Assembly (NCBI GenBank): GCA_036250195.1 | Contig: JAVHZZ010000009.1 | Location: 41,507,824 to 41,571,823, forward strand | Reading direction: 5' to 3' | Origin: Mixophyes australis | Lineage: Eukaryota > Chordata > Amphibia > Anura > Limnodynastidae | DNA: 64,000 nt | Part shown: positions 11,249-21,599 of the stretch, piece after piece | Layout: the number at the start of each line of letters is the position of its first letter | How positions within the stretch are numbered: position 1 is the stretch's first letter | Position numbers and translations under genes: made by a program | Notes under the pieces: generated by a model | What the model saw: the letters and a program-made list of their open reading frames with translations, nothing else | Database searches by the model: none | Told to the model about the DNA's origin: nothing

Positions 11249-11730
11249 TTAAGAGGTGCTGTTTTTGGTCTTATTCCCTGGCATGATAATGCGTTTATCA
11301 TGGGCAAGAGGTGGTACCACTGGTAGCTCCATTAGTTCAACACAATCACCATATTCCTCCTCATTATTACAACAACATTCATTTTCAGATCCATAATTAT
11401 CCCACTCATGCGCGTTTCCAGTAGCAAGTTCCAAAGTGGCATCCTCAATTTTGGAAAGAGGTTGATCTATAATTGCTGTGTCAGAATTCTGAAACGTCAG
11501 ACTTGCATATAGCACTCATGCATACCCTTATACCCTTAGTCTCTCAGAAGTTGTTCTTCAGCCTCAGTCTTCTTTGCATGCACTGATGTGACTGTTTTGA
11601 AGGTGACAGACCTGAACTTTGAGCGAGAAGGTGGTGCATGGGAAGTTAAGGAAGAAACATGATCATGTTGGGGCACTATGTTTTGCAATGGGCATTCTAG
11701 TATTTGTACCAGCAGTAGCAGGACCACTAA
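11249..11730 (-). pseudogene. hAT transposase N-terminal fragment
   Basis: The reverse frame 11249-11515 ends in VPPLAHDKRIIMPGNKTKN, matching the segment just before the BED finger of the intact hAT (KKPIVMPGQKTKK). It is acidic upstream of that, as the intact copy is. The BED finger itself should lie to the left (11120-11250) and is no longer readable. The open stretch 11536-11727 lies in the first unit of a tandem duplication and has a similar composition. Confidence 0.55.
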
Positions 11731-11958
11731 AACTGGCCATGGTCTGAGCCTCTTCTTGCCCCTGTCAGTGGTGTATGAAATGTTTTAATATTTTTGGACA
11801 AATTACCACATTCGGCAGAAACTTTTCCCTTAATCCTTACATTAAGAGCTGATGGTTTCTTTGAAATTAAAAAACAGTGTTTGGATATTGAGCACGCTTT
11901 ATTACACTTTCATCCCGCATGACCTATTCTACTGGTAGAGGTTGAAAAAGTAGTACTA
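11551..11958. repeat. Tandem duplication in hAT copy 1, unit 1 (first part)
   Basis: Starts TTGTTCTTCAGCCTCAG and aligns with 14937 onward (TTGTTCTTCAGCCTTTAG). Unit 1 is split: 11551-11958 and, after the Tc1 and MITE insertions, 14762-14936. Shared landmarks are ATGGTCTGAGCCTC, AAGAGCTGATG and GAGGTTGAAAAAGTAGTACTA versus its counterpart near 15320. Confidence 0.75.
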
Positions 11959-12288
11959 CAGTCATGGTCAAAAGTTTTGAGAATGACACAAACATTATTT
12001 TTCACAAAGTCTGCTACCTCAAATTTTATGATGGCAATTTGCATATACTCCAGAATGTCATGAAGTGTGATCAGAAGAATTGCAATTAATTTCAAAGTCC
12101 CTCTTTGCCATCACAATGGACTTTGTACCTTAAACAACATTTCCACTGCATTTCAGCCCTGCCACAAAATGACCAGCTGACAACAGGTCAGTGATTCTTT
12201 CATTAACACAGTTGACGAGGACAAGCTTGAAGATCACTCTGTCATGCCCATTGAGTTAGAATAACAGGCTGTAAGCTTTAAAAGGAGG

Positions 12289-13340
12289 TTGGCGCTTCAA
12301 ATCATTGTTCCTCCTCTGTTAATCATGGTTATCTGCAAGGAAACACATGCAGTCATCATTGCTTTGTACAAAAAGGGCTTCACAGTAAGGGCTTCTAGTA
12401 AGATTGCACCTAAATCAACCATTTATCGGATAATCAAGAACTTCAAGGAGAGAGGTTCAATAGTTGTGAAGATGCTTCAGGGCACCCAAGAACGTCCAGC
12501 AGGAACCAGGACTGTCTCCTAAAGTTGATTCGGCTGCGGGATCGGGGCACCACCAGTGCAGATTTTGCTCAGGAATGGCAGCATGCAGGTGAGAGTGAGG
12601 CAAAGACTTTTGGAGGATGGCCTGGTGTCAAGAAGGCCAGCAAAGAAGCCACTTTTATCCAGGAAAAACATCAGGGACAGACTGATATTCTGCAAAAGGG
12701 AAAGGGATTGGACTGCTGAGGACTGGGGTAAAGTCATTTTCTCTGATGAATCCCTTTCAGATTGTTTGGGGCATCTGGAAAAACGCTTGTCCAGAGAAGG
12801 AAAGGAGAGCGCTACCATCAGTCCTGTGTCATGCAAACAGTAAAGCATCCTGAGACCATTCATGTATGGGGTTGCTTCTCAGCCAAGTGAGTGGGCTCAC
12901 TCACAATTTTTCCTAATTACACAGCCATGAATAAAGAATGGTACCAAAACATCCTCCAAGAGCAACTTCTCCCAACCGTCCAAGAACAGTTTGGTGATCA
13001 ACAATGCCTTTTCCAGCATGATGGAGCACCTTGCCTTTACCAGCATGATGGAGCACCTTGCCATAATGCAAAAGTGTTAACTAAGTGGCTAGGGGATCAA
13101 AAGATCGAAATTTTGGGCCCATGGCCAGGAAACTCCCCAGCCCTTAATTCCATTGAGAGCTTGTGGTCAATCCTCAAGAGGCGGGTGGACAAACAAAAGC
13201 CCACAATTTCTGACAAACTCCAATCATTCATTAGGTAAGAATGGGCGGCAATCAGTCAGTATGTGACCCAGCAATTGATTGACAGCATGCCAGGGCGAAT
13301 TGCAGAGGTTTTCAAAAAAAGGTCAACGCTGCAAATATTG
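12289..13340 (+). pseudogene. Tc1 transposase, frameshifted, with duplicated catalytic block
   Basis: Three overlapping frames carry one protein. 12289-12522 holds the N-terminal helix-turn-helix (STIYRIIKNFKERGSI). 12556-12843 reads LLEDGLVSRRPAKKPLLS and GKVIFSDES with the first catalytic Asp. 12891-13238 reads WYQNILQEQLLPT, the second Asp block QHDGAPC and LNSIESLWSILKRRV with the final Glu. The second Asp block is present twice in tandem because of a 27-bp in-frame duplication (13006-13032 and 13033-13059). Frameshifts separate the three parts, so the gene is dead, but all three catalytic residues are still visible. Family function: cut-and-paste transposition into TA. Confidence 0.85.
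13006..13059 (+). repeat. 27-bp tandem duplication in Tc1 transposase
   Basis: Two units differing by one base encode CLFQHDGAP and CLYQHDGAP; nine codons are repeated in frame across the second catalytic Asp. Confidence 0.95.
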
Positions 13341-13418
13341 ACTCTTTGAATAAACTTAATGTAATTGTCAATAAAAGCTTTTGACACTTATGAAATGTTT
13401 ATAATTTTCCTTAAGTAT

Positions 13419-14315
13419 TGTTACGAGCCGCGGTGGTGCCCAGCTGCCGCGACTCTCCTACCTGCGTCCTGGCCGTCACTATGACCAGTCCGCTATTAGG
13501 GCCGGGGGGTAGGCCGGCCGGCCGCCCCCCGGATGCAACATTACAACATTTTCCCCCGGCCGCATCTCTTGTCATCAGATGCGGCCACATCACATGACAG
13601 GGGATGCGGCTGCGTCATCAATGCCGCCTGTGTGCCCCCCGGGCTTCCCTCTCCCAGCCCACGCAAGGCTATAACAACCGGGACGTCACTTCCAGGGCCA
13701 GCCCGACCATTGCCTTAGCAACGGTCGGAGGCTATTCAGCTCAGCGCCGCGTCCCGGCGCTAAGGGGCAGCCGGGCGTGTGTGCAGGATGTCAAGCAAGC
13801 CTGTGGGCTGATTATTAAGTAATTTATTAATTAGGCATAAGGCTGAGGGCAATTGCAGAGCTAGGCTCTGATTGGTCACATTTGGTATTTAAGGCAGGGA
13901 GGCGGTTAAAGCTTCCAGACCTCTGTGTTGCTGCCTGCTGCTGTGCTGTTGGTGTTAAACCTTTGGACCTCTGTTTGCCGTGTATGACCCCTGCCTGTAC
14001 CTTGGATTTGTCTTTTTGCCTGTGCCCTAGACCTTTTGGCTTGTACCTCCGATTCTGCTGTTTTGCTCGTGACCCCGACCCCTGGTGTGTTTTCAGACGA
14101 TTCTATCTGGCAAGTGACCCCTGACCTCGGCCTGTTCTCTGGATTCACTGTCTGCCATTACCCTCTGCTCCTGGGTTCTCCACAGTTGGTACACATCACA
14201 CGACCCTTTGTTAGTCTGCGGCCAAGTCTGTCCCCACCACTAGGGGCTCCAGTGAACACCAGACTTTTGGAGTAGATTCCAGGTGTTGTTGTACTGGCTG
14301 TAGGGGTTCCTGACA
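13419..14315 (+). mobile_element. Solo LTR inside the Tc1, perfect target duplication
   Basis: Begins TGTTACGAGCCGCGG and ends GGTTCCTGACA; flanked by AGTAT on both sides (13414-13418 and 14316-14320). Contains a GC-rich 5' half with an Eagl/NotI-like CGGCCGGCCG stretch, a TATTTAAGG promoter-like string near 13886, and the CACTAGGGGCTCCAGTGAAC block typical of this LTR group. The LTR at 39429-40194 starts almost identically in inverted orientation (TGTCACGAGCCGCGG), so they are family members. 897 bp. Confidence 0.9.
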
Positions 14316-14403
14316 AGTATACTATAGCAACATCTGACAAAATGGAAAACAGCAGCAAACTTTGTGCCATTCTCAATACTTTTGGCCATGACTGTAGTAT
14401 TAG

Positions 14404-14761
14404 CAGGGCCGGATTAACCCGAGGTCTAACTGGGCTATAGCCCAGGGGCCTCGGGCATCCAGGGGGCCCTTCAAAGTCCTCAGCAGCATTATTGATCGGT
14501 CTGCTGAGCACTGTCACTGTAGTCCACCATCCCCGGCGCTCAGTAATCTGCTTACTGAGGAGATCTCGCGAGTGAACTCTCGCGAGATCTCCTCAGTAAG
14601 GATCCTACAGCGCACCGGGGACGGAGGACTACAGTGACAGGTAAGCGCTTGGGCGGGCCCTCATGGGGTATGGGGGGCGGCGGGTGGCTCACATTGGGGG
14701 CCTCACGGGGGAATGGAGGCGCCCTTAGCCCAGGGGCCTCCATTCCCTTAATCCGGCCCTG
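14404..14761. mobile_element. hAT MITE with palindromic centre
   Basis: Ends CAGGGCCGGATTAA and TTAATCCGGCCCTG are exact inverted repeats. Flanked by a perfect 8-bp duplication AGTATTAG (14396-14403 and 14762-14769), as expected of hAT elements. The centre is a near-perfect palindrome around GAGATCTCGCGAG (14561-14600). No coding capacity. Confidence 0.92.
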
Positions 14762-14936
14762 AGTATTAGTGCTGGCACTGGGATGCTCCTGATCTGTAGA
14801 ATGATCCATGGTTGACAAGAGAAGTAAATCTACTTGAGGTTGAAACTACTTGCTGCCACCACACTAGGTGGACACACAATGAGATAGGGAAAGCAGGGTA
14901 TGTTACCTTACAATTCTTCTTCTGTGAGTGCTCAAG
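14762..14936. repeat. Tandem duplication in hAT copy 1, unit 1 (second part)
   Basis: Continues unit 1 after the nested insertions: TGCTGGCACTGGGATGCT and CTACTTGAGGTTGAAACTACTTGCTGCC correspond to TACTTGTACTGGGATGCT and CTACTTGAAGTTGGAGCTACTTG in unit 2. Confidence 0.75.
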
Positions 14937-15505
14937 TTGTTCTTCAGCCTTTAGATGCACTGATTGGACTGTTTTGGAAGTGAATGACCAATACTCTGAG
15001 CATGGGAAGTTAAAGATGATGCTTATGTTGGGCACTCTCTTTTCAAAAGGGGATTCAAGTACATGTACCAGCTGTAGCAGGACCTCTATTAGTAAAAGTG
15101 GGCATGATCTGGGCATGGTCTGAGCCTCGTCTTGCAACTGTGGGTAGGGTACGGAACGTTAGCTATTTTACTTTTTTGGACAGGTCAACACATTTATCAG
15201 AAACTTCTCTCTTAATTCTCCTTACACTAAGAGCTGATGTTTTATTTGAGATTGACAAAAAGTATTTGGATTTTGAGCACAATTGCTTACAATTTCTTCC
15301 CGCATTACCTTTTTTTACTAGTAGAGGTCTAAAAAGTAGTACTATTGCCAGTACTTGTACTGGGATGCTTCTGATATGTAGACTGATTCATGGTGGACAA
15401 AAAAAGTAATGCTACTTGAAGTTGGAGCTACTTGTTGCTGCCACCACACCCTGTGAATGCCCAGTATAAAAGGGAAAAGACAATTCAGTTACAATCCTTC
15501 TGACG
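14937..15505. repeat. Tandem duplication in hAT copy 1, unit 2
   Basis: Uninterrupted counterpart of unit 1, about 570 bp against about 583 bp. It shows what unit 1 looked like before the Tc1 and the MITE landed. Confidence 0.75.
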
Positions 15506-15539
15506 CTGCACCACTATTCAAATTTATACAATATTTTCG

Positions 15540-16579
15540 TTAAAAAATGTTTTTTTTTGGAGGGGGGGGGGTGTTGCTCAGTCAAAGAACACCCTGTTTA
15601 TTGGCTGCTCAGTAGTAAAGATGTTACTGAAACTGCCCTTCATAAAGCTTGCATTCAGCTTGAAACCCTTGGGATGTTAAGAGCAAGAATTGTGTATTTT
15701 TTTGCGATTATGCTACTCAGAGTCGCACAGTACCCTCTTTTTTCTCCACTAAATAGTTCAGATGTCACTGATGTTGTCCCTCACACATTTGCTTTCAGAT
15801 TTAAACACTTGGGATTTTAAACGCAAGAAATCTATTTGTTTTTTAGTGTGCTGCTCAGAGTAATGCAGCACCTTGCTTTTTCTCCACTATATATTTCAGA
15901 TGTCTATACTATAAATATATACTATAATATATTATATTATTACATATTATATATTATATACTATAAGTAAGCACTACATGTTTTCTCTTCACTCACTCAC
16001 ACCCAATTGATCAGCACATAGTGCTAGGAGACTGATTTCTAAATAAACTGGGGTAAAATCACAGTTATTGCAATATAAATTGCCTATTTCACTCTGTTCA
16101 ACCCTCTACAAGTGATTTTTTTTTGCACAGAATTGCAGCCACAATCCTACCCACATGCTATGACTTCTAAAATGTAAGATGAGAACAGGGGGGAGAGCTA
16201 TATACAGAAGATATTGTTCCAAAACTCACTGGATCCACCATTTTGCCGGAAATTATGTTTTGCCTCGCTTTCAGATCTGAATTTTGTGCGAGAAGCAGCC
16301 AAGACTGCAGCCAATGAGAAAACTGAGATAAGTAAAAAATGGTGCTTTTGTGTAAACTGGCAAAGGTTTTGTGTACACTGTTTTCAGTTTTGGAGATTAG
16401 AAACTGCCACTCTGAGTCGAATATGCGGCTGATACATTTCCCCCCATGTGATCAATCCATGCATTCTGATTTGTTACAATTAATTTTTTTAATTGTACAA
16501 CATTCCCAAACTGTTCTCTGTGTGAATCATGGACACTTATAGATTCCCCAAAATTGAATAATTATTTTGCTCATCTCTA
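15540..16579 (-). mobile_element. 5' non-coding terminal region of hAT copy 1
   Basis: Contains four spaced copies of a CTGCTCAGAGT-like motif (near 15574, 15605, 15712, 15850), an AT-only tract at 15905-15965, a block shared with 10050-10230 and 60180-60420 (CCCACATGCTAT, AAAATGT, CAAAACTCAC), and the terminus TAGAGATGAGC in inverted orientation ending at 16579. Confidence 0.6.
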
Positions 16580-17880
16580 AATTTCAAGCTATTCAGAAAA
16601 TGAAGAGTATAATTTTAGAATTCTAATATGTACCTGCAGTGCCTGGTGATGAACAGTTCCTCCTTTGATGGGAATGTTTGTTTTCAAACATTAGCTTAAT
16701 TATCCATTTATTGCATGACATACTAAAGTGTATAACTGACCCTTAATGGCAGAGAATTAACTTAATAAGCTGAACAACCATTTCATAGACAATATGATTG
16801 TTTCTTCTGTTTACATAAAATTGCCTCTTGTTTATATCTTGTGCTTTAGCTTGAGAATGCATCTGTTTTGTATAAAACTCGTTATAGTGAATCCTTCTGT
16901 ATAAGAAATCTGCTTTGCATCCTCATTTATTAAGATATGAGTCAGTCATAATTACTAAAAGCAAAATATATGTTTTAGTTTTTGTGATTCATAGTTTTTT
17001 TAATTTACACAATGTGTTCAGTTTCTGTTTTGTTTGCTATAGAAACATGATTATCTCTTCAGCCAATACCAAGTCTTTCAATCTGCCTAAGCAACCTGTG
17101 CTGAATATACAGGGACATATTTTTTGTTGAGCTGCAACAGAGTGTCTAATTTGCTGGAATGGAGAGCTACGTGTAAGATAATCACAATCATAAATATGGA
17201 AGATGATGATTTCCCGAATGCATGGAGCAAATGAGAAAAAAAATCTCAAAAAAGAAGTTGGAAAGTATCTACTGTGCAATAATCAATAGTAATTGTTATA
17301 TTAAGCAGGGAAACAAGTGTAATGATGTGGTATTAGAAGTTCTGCTTTTTACCTTTAACCAGTAAGAGGACATAAAAGAGTAGACATCTGCATGACATTC
17401 AGTAGGATAACTAAGGAGAAATGATAGATCCAGAGAAGGGAGATAGATCGACATGGAGATGATGATGAAATCTAAAGTAATTAACCAATTAACCTAGACC
17501 AGATGTAGAGAAATTAAGGTTTTCAAGGACATAGAATGAAGTTAGAAAGTAGATCAGTGGCAGATAGAGATAATGACACAAAAAATGTATTGATCGGTCT
17601 GTGCCAAATACTGATGTCAAAAAGAAAATGCTCTCACAAGAAGATGCTCCCATCCAGTCGGCACACCATACATAAACTGTAAAACAAATATGCCTGTCCC
17701 TCCAACAGAAGCACACAAGCCACACAACCCTGAAAAAACTTACACTTTGAGGAAAACTCAACAGTGTAATTTCAACTCAATCCCTGAGTTTGATAATACC
17801 TGAGACCTGTGTTACTATCATTGAAGTTCTTCGTGAAAAGTATATGAAGGTTGGTAAAAATAGTATTCTTTTGAAATAAA
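16580..17880. other. No gene seen
   Basis: AT-rich, no recognisable family. Short open frames on both strands have no motif. If the Harbinger transposase at 18603 had an upstream exon it should be here, and I could not find it. Confidence 0.5.
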
Positions 17881-17957
17881 TATATAATTTTATTAGCATA
17901 CATATAATTTACAATATGCATTATATTGATAGAGTGCAATGTAATCAAAGAAAGTGT

Positions 17958-18529
17958 TCATAATTGTTCATAGTGCAACACTTTGCTATTATCCATTTGT
18001 GATGGACTTCCACTGTAATGTTGCATGTTTGAGCTGAGTATAGGAGTAGAAGTCATATATTGTTTTGGCATTAAACATTGCCTTCCCATATTACCATATT
18101 GCATCTGTGTATGCTGGAATGTGTAATATGTGCTTTGGTTTGATGGTGTAAAATTGTTTCCAGTCACAAATCCTCCGTGGTAGACCTATACATGTGGTGG
18201 CACACCAAACGCTCCATTTGAACTTGTATCGGTCTACTTGCACTTTTCATTTTACTTGCTAGCATTGCTCCAAGTAGATCAAAAGTGTGTTGTGCAGATT
18301 TTTTGGTCATCAAACTGTTTGCGCATTCCACTATCTTCGTAGTTAGCACATCACTTTGCTCATCTTCCCAGAGCCTTTTTTTTTTCTTCTCTTCTGCTGA
18401 CTTTGTAGTTGTGTTGCAGGTACGTCCTGGCTGTCGACTGTCACCTGGCTTCCCTGCACAATACTTGTTGTAGTTGTCTCGTCTTGGTCAGCAACATCCA
18501 GCATGACTTCTTGTGACAGGACAGCAGAC
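17958..18529 (-). pseudogene. Harbinger MADF-type DNA-binding protein, second exon
   Basis: Begins after a good splice acceptor (TTTTTTCATTATTCAG read on the minus strand, AG at about 18530) with SAVLSQEVMLDVADQDE. It then has a Gln/Ser-rich stretch, the basic cluster QQKRRKKKGSGK, and helical segments (AQHTFDLLGAMLASKM). The last part (17958-18167) is Gln/Met/Tyr-rich. In Harbinger elements this second protein binds the ends and partners the transposase. A stop at about 18346 and further breaks disrupt it. Confidence 0.6.
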
Positions 18530-18602
18530 TGAATAATGAAAAAAGAGTATTTAATGAAATGCATGTACCAATTTAACAATTTCAAACCTCTTTATGTTTC
18601 AG

Positions 18603-19278
18603 TTACCTGCAATGGTAGAACAATGGCAAGTTATTGCTAAACATTTTGAGAGGCAATGGCATTTTACAAACTGTGGCGGTGCTATTATTAGGTAACATGT
18701 CCGAATTAAGCTTCCATCCAAAAGAAGATCTTTTTATTATAATTATTAAGAATTTTCAGCAACATTCTAATGGTCATGGTGGATACAAATTATGAATTCT
18801 TGTTTGCGGACATGCGGAAAAATGAGAGGTGCATTAGAGCTGACGCTCTTCCATGAAAAACTAATAAACAATGACCATTATATTCCAAATGGAAATAATA
18901 CAAATTGTGAACTAAATTTTGTGTTTTTGGCCGATGAAGCATTTGCACTGCACAACAATGTATTGAAACTGTACCCACAACGCAATCTGTCTACAGAAAG
19001 ACGTATATTTAATTATTGACTGTCACAAACTAGATATGTTGTTGAAAATACGTTTGGAATTCTGAGTTACAGATTCAGAGTTTTTCATTCTGCCTGTTGT
19101 GTTCTGCATAACTTTTTAAGACGTAAATCCACCTGTTTACACAGTACACATATATATGTTTACAACAATGAAGAAGAAATGGAGGTAGTGTGCTTGATAT
19201 CTCTAGAGTCGGGCCAGCTTAGAAATGCAGGTGCTATCGCAAAATTAAACATACCTTCAATATTTTAACGGAGAGACT
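18603..19278 (+). pseudogene. Harbinger (HARBI1-like) DDE transposase, C-terminal exon, dead
   Basis: Starts after an acceptor-like CTCTTTATGTTTCAG. Readable blocks: EQWQVIAKHFERQWHF, CGGAI (the Asp of the usual CGGAIDGKHV is replaced, reading I-I-R-stop), IPNGNNTNCELNFVFLADEAF with the second Asp, YPQRNLSTERRIFNY, YVVENTFGILSYRFRVF with the Glu, and CCVLHNFLRRK. The enzyme family cuts and pastes into TWA sites. This copy has lost the first catalytic Asp, has several stops, and lacks the N-terminal third. Family assignment is very secure. Confidence 0.88.
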
Positions 19279-19351
19279 GCAGTGGCATGGCAGAATTAGT
19301 TTGTGTAACAATTGTTACACAGCAACAGTGTAATATATTTTACTTACAGTT

Positions 19352-19669
19352 CCACTAGGAGGTATGTCATCTGCTTGCACCACAAACTGTTGACAGGAGA
19401 ACTCGGATGAAGTGCGGAAGGTCAAAGTACAATAGCTTTGGCACATACACATTATCTGCACTTTCCCCAGATTTTTTAGATGCCCCAATCTTATTTAGTT
19501 ATTTCTTGTATATAGTCTGAAGGTTCTGTATCTTGCTCTTTGCCCATTTCACATTTTCTCCTTGGTAACGTGGCAGGCATGTTTTCACAAGTCCTTGCAT
19601 AGCGACTTCCCGCAACATTTGGTTACAATATTCTTTGGATTTAATTTTCCTCAAACAGAGTTGCGCCCT
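19352..19669 (-). pseudogene. Harbinger MADF-type protein, first exon
   Basis: Minus-strand frame reads KYRAQLCLRKIKSKEYCNQ, then WAKSKIQNLQTIYKK, SKKSGESADNVYVPKLLYFD: the MADF domain core (K-Y-R-x-x-P-C-L-W, then N-L-R-x-x-Y-K-K-E-L, then D-D-V-Y-V-P-x-L-W-Y). The usual CLW reads CLR and one stop follows YKK. It ends at a strong donor GTAAGTA (about 19347-19352). Its 5' end is cut by the L1 insertion. Confidence 0.7.
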
Positions 19670-20049
19670 GTATTTCTTTTTTTTTTTTTAAAGATTTTAT
19701 TTTTGCAAGGGTCAACCAAAAGTAACATTCTGTACAGCACTGTGTTATAAACATCTGAAGAATACATATGTATTAAAACATACAGTGTCTTGTTAGAAAA
19801 GAGTATTAGTAAGGATGTTGACCTAATTTTTCAAGAAAGCAACAATTTTAGAAAAATAAATAAGACTGAGAAGAGTAAGGAGGGGGGGGGGGGCAGCGTG
19901 GCAGACCGCCTAAGAGTAAGAGAGAGGAAAGAGTGTAGTAGAATATGGGAGAAGATAAAGAAAGAGAAGAGATGGGAGGGATGGAACAGGGAAGGGAAGA
20001 AAGGATCCAGATGGAGTGATGCTGTAGAATCACATGACAAAAGGGGTTT

Positions 20050-21319
20050 GGATTAGGAAGTATGAGGTCCACGGCGCCCAAACCTTAGTGAATGACTTAG
20101 AGGTATTACGGATTATGCATGTCATGTATTCCATTTTATAAATGTACCAAATCCTGCTGATAATCGTCTGGAGCATTGGGCTGCTTCCAGTCCGTAGCAA
20201 TTTGGCATAGGGCAGCAGAGATTATGTGGCGAAACATTTTCATTTGATGTTTGGTGGCCGATGGAATCCCGACAGGGAGAAGGAAAAACCTGGGAGAAAA
20301 CAGGATGTCAAGCTGCAGTAGCTGTGAGGCAAAGTCCCGAAGTTCCGTCCAAAATGAAGCAAGTCTGGGATACTGCCACCAGATATGGGCTACAACCTCT
20401 CCAACATGTGCTAGTTGAATCTTGGAAGATTTTTTGTAGTTTGGTTGGAACCAAATACCAACGATGAAGAAATTGAACTGGAGGCTGTGTTAGTTCTACA
20501 CTCCTCCCAATCTTCATTGTCTAGCGTTTCCCCCAAGTCTCTCTCCCAGGCCCTCTCATGAGAATCTCGGTCGTTCGACTCAGGGACTTTAAGTTCCCAG
20601 TATAGTAAGGAAATGAAACCTTTGGTAAAAGATCACCGGAGCGAAAGCGCTTCGAAAAAGGTCAACGGTCTGCAACCTAGAGTTAATTTGTTGGTAGAAT
20701 GAAAATTTCTTAATTGCAGGTATTGGAAGAAATATGTGTTTGGAGTATTAAGTTTTGTTTTTAAATCATCAAATGAAGGAAATGGAGTGTCTTTGGTGAT
20801 ATCGTTGAGGTAGCGTATGTCTTTTCGTTTCCAGTGTTCAAAGAATGAAGTTATACACCCTGGTGGAAATTTGGGGTTATCAAAAAGTGAAATGACCGGG
20901 CTGGGAGTAGGAGCAAGGTTAAATTTCACATTTGCTCGATCCCAGATAGATAACGAGTCGGCTACAATTTGGTGATGAGAAACAGATCGTGGATGACTGG
21001 TGCAAGGGAGCCACAGGAGAGAGGATGCGGAAGAGATACCCAAGCTTTCTGCTTCGATTGAGACCCAGACCCTGGAGGAACTAGGAGAGTTCCATAACAC
21101 ACTTTGGGCAAGTTGCGCCGCTAAGTAATAATGGCTAAAATTGGGTACCCCTAAGCCACCACCCCGCGCCGATCTCTGCAGGACGAGAAGGCGGACTCTT
21201 GGGCGTTTTTTGCCCCATATAAATTGCGATGTGTAGTGCTGTAAAAATTTGAAAACTAATGGGGAAATGCGTATTGGTAAGGCTTGATAAAGATATAGTA
21301 ATCTAGGCAAGATGTTCAT
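20050..21319 (-). pseudogene. L1 ORF2 C-terminal region
   Basis: Open for 228 codons at 20633-21319: MNILPRLLYLYQALPI, then FIWGKKRPRVRL, GGGLGVPNFSHYYLAAQL. These are the thumb and C-terminal blocks of L1-group ORF2 proteins. Further left the frame continues broken; HIWWQYP near 20370 corresponds to the H-x-W-W-x-C-P part of the C-terminal zinc-knuckle region, with the final Cys replaced by Tyr. Confidence 0.85.
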
Positions 21320-21599
21320 TTTAACTGAGTTGATGCATCCTATCCATGAGATAAAATGTTGGTTCCAAGCTTCAAGATCAGATTTAATCTGGGAGAGTAT
21401 TTTTGGGTAATTAGCTTGAAAAAGTTGGTTGTATTGCTTAGTGATGTGAATGCCTAAATATTTAATCTTTTTTTTATGCCATTTGAAGGTGAATTGCTGA
21501 GAGAGGGAGGATCTAGTTTTGTCTGTTAGAAAGAAATCAAGAATTTCTGTGTTTTGGGGATTTATTTTGTATCCTGGAATGGTGCTGTAAGTGTTGATA

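Larger units (their letters stand above)
11959..14394 (+). mobile_element. Tc1/mariner element with both terminal repeats, split by a solo LTR
   Basis: Left end CAGTCATGGTCAAAAGT and right end (inverted) CAGTCATGGCCAAAAGT form terminal inverted repeats continuing through TTGAGAATG and CACAAA. Both ends are flanked by TA (11957-11958 and 14395-14396), the usual Tc1 target duplication. Transposase lies on the plus strand at 12289-13340. The right side is interrupted by the LTR at 13419-14315. Without the LTR the element is about 1.53 kb, normal for Tc1. Confidence 0.9.
7487..16579 (-). mobile_element. Old hAT element (copy 1), minus strand, heavily interrupted
   Basis: Reverse-strand fragments at 7763-8040, 10303-11120 and 11249-11730 match, in order, the C-terminal, central and N-terminal parts of the intact hAT transposase at 27478-30467. 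The 5' terminus on the right reads GCTCATCTCTA at 16569-16579, that is TAGAGATGAGC inverted, the same end as the intact copy (TAGAGATGAGCG). The hairpin at 7566-7627 marks its 3' non-coding side. No left terminus was found; it probably lies under or beyond the MITE at 7030-7445. Insertions inside: L2 (8056-8766), non-autonomous hAT (8867-10289), Tc1 (11959-14394) and a hAT MITE (14404-14761). Confidence 0.7.
17890..19670. mobile_element. PIF/Harbinger element, partial, with two antisense genes
   Basis: A plus-strand DDE transposase exon (18603-19278) lies inside the intron of a minus-strand MADF-type gene (exons 19669-19352 and 18529-17958). The right side is cut by the 3' poly(A) end of an L1 at 19677. 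Terminal repeats were not found. Confidence 0.65.
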
